Below the pieces are notes generated by a model. That model was not told the DNA's origin, ran no database searches, and saw only the letters and a program-made list of their open reading frames with translations. The position numbers and the translations under genes are program-made. 64,000 nt of DNA from Guyanagaster necrorhizus (taxonomy: Eukaryota; Basidiomycota; Agaricomycetes; Agaricales; Physalacriaceae): NCBI RefSeq assembly GCF_019112545.1, contig NW_025064885.1:1744419-1808418 (forward strand). Reading direction: 5' to 3'. Of the stretch, positions 56,169-64,000 are shown one piece after another (the first letter of the stretch is position 1; every line of letters starts with the position of its first letter).

Positions 56169-57721
56169 ATCGTGTATTTCATGTTATATACGGTCATCTC
56201 TCTCGGGTAAGACTTGCGTGGCAACTTGTTGATCGTGACGCGGTCAATTATCGTGTACAAGGCTGATAAATTCTTACCGTGGAATGGACGGCTACGCCAT
56301 TGACGCTGATTCTCTGACGTATAGCGCACAAACGATGTCGAGAATGGTCAAAGTCGCGATAATAGGCAGTGGCGTAGTTGGTCTTACTGCTGCCTGCCTT
56401 CTAAACAAGCACTCAGGACGAAGATCCGTGCTTCGATGTTTATTTGTTCACAACGGCCTGTACCAGGACCGCATGGCATGTACATGAAAATCTTATCGTT
56501 ATGCTCCAGACGTTGACCTTTAGGATGGTCAGTTCATTCACATCTTACTTACCTGTATCAGGTCGGGACCAAAACTGGAAAGTGGGTATTCCGATGCACT
56601 CTTTTCAAGGAGGTGACCATCCGAGCTGGTGTATTCTCGGCCGATGTGCTGATCGTATTGTACCATTTCAGGATACTACAAGCGGCTAATAGCGTTCTGC
56701 AATCACCTTAGGGTCAAGTTCGCATCACGAGATTTTTCTTACCCTTTTTTTCTCCTTTCCATGTCTGAAAAGGGCCGTCAACTAACAACAGAACTGATAT
56801 ACCATGGCGTTTCGGGGTTCGGCTAGCAAAGCAGACCTGGTGTTAACACTACGGGCAGCCTTGAAAGCTTGGACGATCGGGTTCTTTGTCATTTGGTCCA
56901 TTCATATTCTTCTATCTGAAGAAAGTTGTGGCTCTCCATTCCCGTGGTGCGATCGTGACTGGGATCGAAACTAAAGTGGGTTAAGAAGACACATCTTACT
57001 AGTCTCTTCGCTAGATGGACGTGCTTCGGAGATGTTTGGACAGAATTCACTCAAGTTATCATTGTGCCGTCATTCTTGGCCGTCGCGTCGAGGAATTTCT
57101 AGGCATGGGATTGTTTCTGCTTTGCATCATGATTGTGATTCACGCGTTATTCAAATTGTGTCTGGTTTACCCTGGACGAAACGGGCGACCACAGCGACTT
57201 GAATCGACCTGAGCAGGTGTACTAATACCCATAAAGACTATAGCACCGCGATGTCCACCATCCTCGTACACCATGGTGGCACGTTCTACGCCGACCATTG
57301 ATATAGATTGTACACCCCAGGTAACTTTAATCAATTATAAATTCGCCTGCCAGTCGCTGTGATTGTTGATAATCTTGAATTCGACTGGAACATTTACAAT
57401 TCACGCGATGATGTTGTTAAATCACGTGATGTCGTCGTGACGATGTAACTATATTTGGAAAGTACTGAAGAGTTTGAAAAGATTATTCGAATTCTAGACC
57501 CGGACTCTGACTGCGACATTTACAACGAACATTTATGCGATTCAAGGGTAATATCTGGGCATTTTTCTGGTCGTATCCCTCTGAGAGCGAAGAACGTAAC
57601 GTTGGATAGATGATTGGTTGGGGACGCTCACGGGACTACGGGTACAACTCGGCATCATGATTCTGTCTTAACCCATGGCTACGCCTGTGACGCTATGGTG
57701 TGAAACCTGACCATATCTCTC
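56169..57721. other. Intergenic with relics; upstream of the BTB gene
   Basis: Apart from the FAD-protein fragment at 56335-56690, open frames are short and disjoint (57015-57212 encodes a membrane-like LGMGLFLLCIMIVIHALF). ATCACGTGATG lies near 57420. This could be a decayed gene of 1-1.2 kb. Confidence 0.4.
56335..56690 (+). pseudogene. Fragment of an FAD-dependent oxidoreductase
   Basis: The ATG at 56335 opens MSRMVKVAIIGSGVVGLTAACLLNKHSG, a classic dinucleotide-binding GxGxxG start of the DAO/FAD oxidoreductase fold. The frame ends after some 50 codons. A second open piece (56570-56690; GKWVFRCTLFKEVTIRAG in one frame) could be a later exon, but no complete domain can be assembled. Probably a decayed copy. 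A multi-exon functional gene is less likely, because the expected substrate-binding motifs are missing before the BTB gene. Confidence 0.4.
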
Positions 57722-58668
57722 ATGGCCACCACCCAAATCTCGGACCGATGTACGTACGACGCCCACTCGCTGTCCGTCCCCCACTTGCCCCGTATTTCCT
57801 CAGTCAACGCCGCAGACTCTGATCTTACTCTCAAGTCGTGCGACGGCGTCCTCTTTCGTGTACATCGCATAAACCTCGAGATGCATTCCCAGGTGTTCGC
57901 CAATGCTGGAGGGTCGACGATTCCAGAGCAACAGGAGGTCGTTACCCTCACAGAACGCGCTGAGGTGCTCGAGCTCATGCTTCAGTATATGTACCTGCAG
58001 CGCCAGCCGGACTTGAGGCACGTCAAATTTGAGGTGCTCAAGGACCTCGCTGAGGCCGTAGAGAAGTATGAGATATACTCGGCCATGGGTGTATGTTCCC
58101 AGAAAATGAAGTACGCTCCACTAGGGTCTGTATTGCTTTGTATTGAATTCGACTGGTGCTCTATCAGGGAGTCCATAGCGAACCACCCATTGGACGTGCT
58201 TCTTTACAGTGTTCGACACAAGTATGATGACATCATCAATGACTGTGCCGAAGCTAGTATCAACATGTCGACGACCGACATGCTAAGGTCTCTTCCTTCT
58301 GACATATTCGCCGCTTGGGTAGGTCACTCATACCTTCTATTTTTTTTCTATTGCTTAGCGCTTCTCAGATTCGATACCATCAGGATTGGACAGACCTGAT
58401 GAACAAGGAGTATACGCGCTTCGGTCCTACGCGACACCACAAGGATGTCACCGTACATCACTGTGAAATATGGGCAGAGAACTACGCTTGTATCGCCCAC
58501 GAGATTGCAGGCAGACCCCAGAATCTGCTCAAGTTACGATCGCTATTAGAGCGGAGGCAGCAAGCACTAGGGAATCGCTGCGAAGACTGTAAGAGGGAGT
58601 TGGGATATTGGTACCATCAGGCTAACAGGGACAGGAATGACTTGCCACAGTTTAGCGAATACCTTTAG
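57722..58668 (+). CDS. BTB/POZ domain protein, basidiomycete type
   Basis: Start ATG 57722. BTB core: DSDLTLKSCDGVLFRVHRINLEMHSQVFANAGGS, then EVVTLTERAEVLELMLQYMYLQRQPDLRHVKFEVLKDLAEAVEKYEIYSAMGVCSQKMK. After an intron: ESIANHPLDVLLYSVRHKYDDIINDCAEASI. After another: RYHQDWTDLMNKEYTRFGP, and a C-terminus with paired cysteines (CEDCKRELGYW), stop at 58666. BTB domains mediate dimerisation or Cullin-3 binding; such genes are multiplied in mushroom genomes with no assigned role. About 270 residues. Confidence 0.85.
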
Positions 58669-59383
58669 CTTGTGGAATGGGAAGAACATACGTATCAAAT
58701 AATGTAACGGAATATACTGTATATGTATACCAGTAGTTGCACATGTGGATGTTTTATTACGGAGATTCAACTTCAGGCGTTACTTATTAGCAGCAATAAG
58801 AAGTACGATAAAATAAAAGAACGAACTTGCAGGGGAGCCACTCATCTTCTTTGAATGCTTTAGGATTATTTCAATATCAATAGCTGTTTATTCTGCATGA
58901 TTTTGCGAGGTGAGAGCGACGAGAACAATGGTGCCATGACCTTCCAGGTCAGTGAGTTATGTTGAGTAGTCAGACATTCCATCCATCTCAACAGCACGTC
59001 TGTCTTGTCCATTTTCATGTCGTACCGAAGCCCGACGAGAAAGAGGGATTGATTCTAGACATAGAGAAAAGTTGGCCTCAACAATCTCCTGATGAGACTG
59101 AACTTGAGGCTACTCAGGCCAAAATGGTTGGTCGTTTAGGATAGCTGAAATGGAAAAGGTTCTGAAAGATAGAAATGTACGGGGAAGAATTGAACCAATA
59201 AAAAGCCAGATATGATACTAGTACTGCAGCGTCTGAGAATTTCGGTGGTCAGGATGAGCACTCAGAGCGGGCTGATTACTAATTATGAATATATTATTTA
59301 TAATAAATAATTGGATTTTTCAAACATGATGTTAATTTCCAACTCCGCTCGTTCTTCCCTTCCAAAACCTTGACCAAGGAAAA
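58669..59383. other. Intergenic between BTB gene and FAL1
   Basis: AT-rich, with TATTTATAATAAATAATTGG just upstream of FAL1 (59290-59312). The open frame at 58959-59144 (61 codons) shows no motif. Confidence 0.5.
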
Positions 59384-60944
<1,561 letters not shown>

Positions 60945-61691
60945 CCGTCTCAGTGTGTACTAGTGTTCATTTACTTAACTCATTTATGTAGTTTATTGCT
61001 CTGAGTTTTCGTGTTGTCTTTGCTCATCCTTCTTGAGGTAGCATCGGCGTGTAATACGCTACGTGATGCAGTACTGACTGTCGGCGCGCGATCCTGGGTA
61101 AGAACAATCTCTGTCGGTTTATTTCTTGTCAAGCTAGTCGCATTACTGGCCTATCTCTACAATCCAAAGAATGGTAGGAGAGTGCGACTTCGGACAACCA
61201 GGCCACAGAAATATGAATGTAGTATTTGGAATACGCACAACAGCTCAGACAGAAAAAACGAAACGGGCTCGGGGATTTGCCGGTTTGTCCTGTCAGTGGT
61301 CGCACAATTTTATAGCGCTCAACTTTTCGGCCTATCTCGCGTCCAGTGTAATCTCGTTTTCATATATGCGGTGTGCTAAGGAATAGCCAACAGCTCGAAA
61401 GACTTTGAAAGATGGAGAAATCTCGTCGAAGTTCTCGTCACTGAGGGCCCCGGTTTGTGAAGCGCAATGTGTGAGAACCTGGTACGTTACATGTAATTTT
61501 TGTGTTTAATTATGATCTGCCTCCGAAGGAAGTTCCCATCAGCTTTGGTCCTAGCTAGTGTCATCGCCTGAACAATGTCAGCTCTCAGTGGACAACTATG
61601 CCCAGCTATTAAAAGTTTACGCATTCGCAACCCTACAATAACACAATGCCAAAGGGAAGTCAATGTTGAGCCTTCGATATCCACGACGCAA
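60945..61691. other. Intergenic between convergent genes
   Basis: 3' of FAL1 and 3' of the luciferase-domain gene. The plus-strand frame 61011-61379 (122 codons) looks accidental: no start context, motif or splice partner. Confidence 0.45.
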
Positions 61692-62548
61692 CTATACGAC
61701 AACCTTTCCAGCTGGGTCGTTGGTCATATAGCCTATCGATGCCTCAATAATCAATTCCACTATTGCCACCTCTTCCTCGTTGCGTGGTGCGTAAATAAAC
61801 GTCCACTCTGTCGGTGGGCCGGGAACGCCTGGGCCCGCCAGCGGATGTCGCTGTCCCCATCCCTTCGACACAACTTCCTTCCCATCTTGGGCGGCTAGGG
61901 CAAGATGCAAGGTGTAGTCATGGTAATCATGCATGTGCGCGATCTCCCTCTTTGTTCTGCGCACGGTGTCGTGACTTGGGATGTTTTTTGCATCGTTGAT
62001 GGGTACGGAGGGGAGCAGGAAGATTGCTTCGGCGTGGAACTCGAACTTGGATAGGCTGAGATGGGTGAGGTCGGTATGACGAGCTTGCACACGTGGAATG
62101 ACTGTAGCTTTGAGTTCTTTGAGAGCAAACTCGGGGTCAGGCGTCTGGTTGCGCTGTGGATCGTCTCAATTAGCTATTGCGTGACGACGGCAAGCAACAT
62201 TTTTCTCACTTGTCTTTGGATTATATGGCTGGTTGTGACGGGCCGCGGGCCATTGCGAGGAGGCAAGTCAGGTAGCCACCTGCGCTTCTCGGGAAGGTGG
62301 TCATATATCGCGAGGCCCTTTTGCTCCTGACGGAATAAGGAGAGGACACAGACGATGATGTATCCCTTGATGTTCTGAGGAGCGTAGGAGGGGCCGCCAG
62401 ATAGGAAGGTCTGGTAGTCCCTGCGAATGTAAGGGAAAGCGATGGCAGAGGCGACTGCCATAGTACAACAAGCGACAGCTAAGCTGCGATTCTTGATACC
62501 AAAGAGATATCTGACGAGGTCGAATTTCATGCTGTCAATGAAGGACAT
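61692..62548 (-). CDS. Fungal luciferase-domain protein with N-terminal membrane span
   Basis: Start ATG 62548: MSFIDSMKFDLVRYLFG, then a membrane span (SLAVACCTMAVASAIAFPYI). DYQTFLSGGPSYAPQNIKGY and DLPPRNGPRPVTTSHIIQRQ lead to an intron (GTGAGA...CCACAG) and exon 2: RNQTPDPEFALKELKATVIPRVQA, LSKFEFHAEAIFLLP, RTKREIAHMHDYHDYTLHLALAAQDGKEVVSKGWGQRHPLAGPG, TEWTFIYAPRNEEEVAIVELIIEASIGYMT. The E(I/V)AHxH...S/T-LHL...GWGxRHPLAG pattern is what I recall for the domain named luciferase in fungal predictions. It need not make light. Function unknown. Confidence 0.75.
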
Positions 62549-63002
62549 GCTATGTAATGCTGAAAACGATATCTTCAAACATACGAGCCTTATACCATAC
62601 CTGGTTATTCCCTCGATACAGCGACACCGGTGAGGCGTTAAATATACACCGACAGGGTCATCAATGTCGGGAGAAGTACTCAATCTTCTCGTCATTGTCA
62701 GGAACTTTCATCTCACCGGAGAACCAGGAGCCGTGGATTTCGGTTTACGCCAGTTAGTATTCCATTCATGTTGTCAAGCTCTATCCTCTCTGGGCTGGGT
62801 ACGTGTTATAGCCTTTGACCCATGGTGCTAATCTTCATGCTCAGATTTGGTTTATCTGGCCAAAACACTAGTACCCCGTGCCGGGGACAATCGGGCTGTA
62901 AAAGGCTTTCGAGCTGGATAGTTGGGATTCTGTATCTCAAGACCGAATCTTCAGCTTGTCTTCTCGGTGTTCTAATTCAAGCATACGTTTTACGTATCTA
63001 CA
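62549..63002. promoter_or_regulatory. Divergent upstream region, luciferase-domain gene and monooxygenase
   Basis: A 454-bp region between two divergent start codons. An alternative upstream ATG for the minus-strand gene at 62695 would add 49 residues without clear signal properties. No other feature recognised. Confidence 0.45.
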
Positions 63003-64000
63003 ATGCAACAAATCGACGAAGTGTGCCCATTGAAAGTGATCGTTGTAGGTGCTGGACTTGGGGGCCTTTCTGCTGCCATTGCCCTTCGTAGGCAAGGCCA
63101 TTGTGTCCATGTAGGTTTCTCAAAATCTCCTATAGACCATCAGGTGATGAAGTCGCCTTCCAAGATACTGGAATCGTCAAGTTTCAAGAGCGAACTTGGC
63201 GCAGGTCTCGCAGTACCGCCCAATACTGTACGCTCACTTCGAGGCCTAGGCTGTAACATCGACAATCTCAAGCCTGTGGATAATCTTTGTGTACGTCCTT
63301 ATTTTATTGCCTTTTTTTGGGAAACAAAACCCATATTTCCTGTAGTTCACTGCCATGGCGCATGACGGAAGTCCTGGTATGATGAATAACATGACGGACT
63401 ATGGCCAGGCGTATGGAGATGTAAGGATTTTAATGCTTTCTTTTACCCGCTAAGCTATTCATGAACACTTGGAAGCCTTGGGTAATGGCGCATCGTGTTG
63501 ACCTTCACAATGAGCTCATGCGAGTGGCCCTTGAACCCGAAAAAACGGGACCTCCTGCCCAGCTTCGTCTGGACAGCCAGGTGGCATCTTGCAATGTAGA
63601 TGCCTGTACCGTTTCTCTTGTCGACGGAACAATTTATTCCGCTGATCTTATCGTTGGTGCAGACGGAATTAGGGTGTGCCTCAAATTCTTTCACTGGTAG
63701 TGATGATCGTGCTAATGAGAAGCTTAGTCTACCATACGCTCCTATGTTTTGGACGCAGAAATAGACATACCTCCTACCGGTATCGCTGGATACCGTTGGC
63801 TCACACCTGCAGAAGCTTTGGAGCCATATCCCGAACTCGACTGGATCATCAAGAACCCACCCCTAGGAGCACGTTTAATCACAGCTCCTGTACGCCGAAA
63901 CGACAGCATTGAGCAGTCGGGTCCTGCTCCTATTTCTGAGAAGGCTGACAAGCGTACGATCATCATCTACGCGTGCCGGAATGGTACTATGCTTAACGTT
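63003..64000 (+). CDS. FAD-dependent monooxygenase (salicylate-hydroxylase-like), 5' part
   Basis: Start ATG 63003: MQQIDEVCPLKVIVVGAGLGGLSAAIALRRQGH, the FAD dinucleotide-binding motif. Later exons give FKSELGAGLAVPPNTVRSLRGLG, MAHDGSPGMMNNMTDYGQAYG, MAHRVDLHNELMRVAL and VDGTIYSADLIVGADGIRS (the DG motif of flavoprotein hydroxylases). The rest reads EIDIPPTGIAGYRWLTPAEAL and KRTIIIYACRNGTMLNV up to the window end. The gene runs off the right edge, so the C-terminal FAD motif is not visible. Substrate unknown; aromatic acids are typical of the family. Confidence 0.85.

Noticed and set aside
61011..61379. 122-codon plus-strand frame after FAL1
   Set aside because: It lies in the space between convergent genes and has no recognisable domain; probably 3' UTR.

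Overview
This window looks like nuclear DNA of a filamentous basidiomycete, most likely an agaricomycete. Host genes are broken by many short introns (about 45-80 nt, GT-AG). The gene set is fungal and eukaryotic: STRIPAK subunit, Pho80-type cyclin, p24 cargo receptor, spliceosomal proteins. Several families are typical of mushroom-forming fungi: a DUF6535-like membrane protein, a BTB protein, a fruit-body-type secreted protein and a fungal luciferase-domain protein. No rRNA, tRNA or CRISPR was recognised.

Left block (1-14233) is retrotransposon DNA. One nearly complete Ty3/gypsy chromovirus (2750-10814) has two 424-bp LTRs, an intact pol frame ending in a chromodomain, and a gag interrupted by three in-frame TGA codons. 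It lies between old, heavily degraded relatives: a plus-strand pol/LTR copy (1-2458), minus-strand gag pieces (2459-2644 and 10815-12644) and two nested minus-strand LTRs (12645-13683). The old copies have lost almost all CpG dinucleotides, while the young element and the host genes keep theirs. This is the expected scar of CpG methylation followed by deamination. A 10-N gap at 2740-2749 splits a duplicated 95-bp LTR end, so the join there is doubtful. The most informative signal is a 13-nt match between the sequence just after the 5' LTR and the presumed transcript start inside the LTR, which points to a self-primed (Tf1/sushi-like) element.

Right block (about 14400-64000) is an ordinary gene-rich host region: TPT1 tRNA 2'-phosphotransferase, EMP24-type p24 protein, RanBP1, mitochondrial ClpX, a secreted cysteine-containing protein, Cactin, ubiquitin-activating enzyme E1, a DUF6535-like fragment, a small serine-rich protein, a berberine-bridge-type FAD oxidase, a Pho80-like cyclin, Far11/STRIP, a SAM methyltransferase, a Mep/AMT ammonium transporter, a Nudix hydrolase, MFAP1, a BTB protein, eIF4A-III/Fal1, a luciferase-domain protein and the 5' part of an FAD monooxygenase.

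The host genes do not form one pathway. Three of them (Cactin, MFAP1, Fal1) act in or around pre-mRNA splicing, and EMP24/RanBP1 share a 147-bp divergent promoter. Gene ends were set by joining exons by eye at GT-AG sites using family similarity, so exon borders are approximate unless stated.
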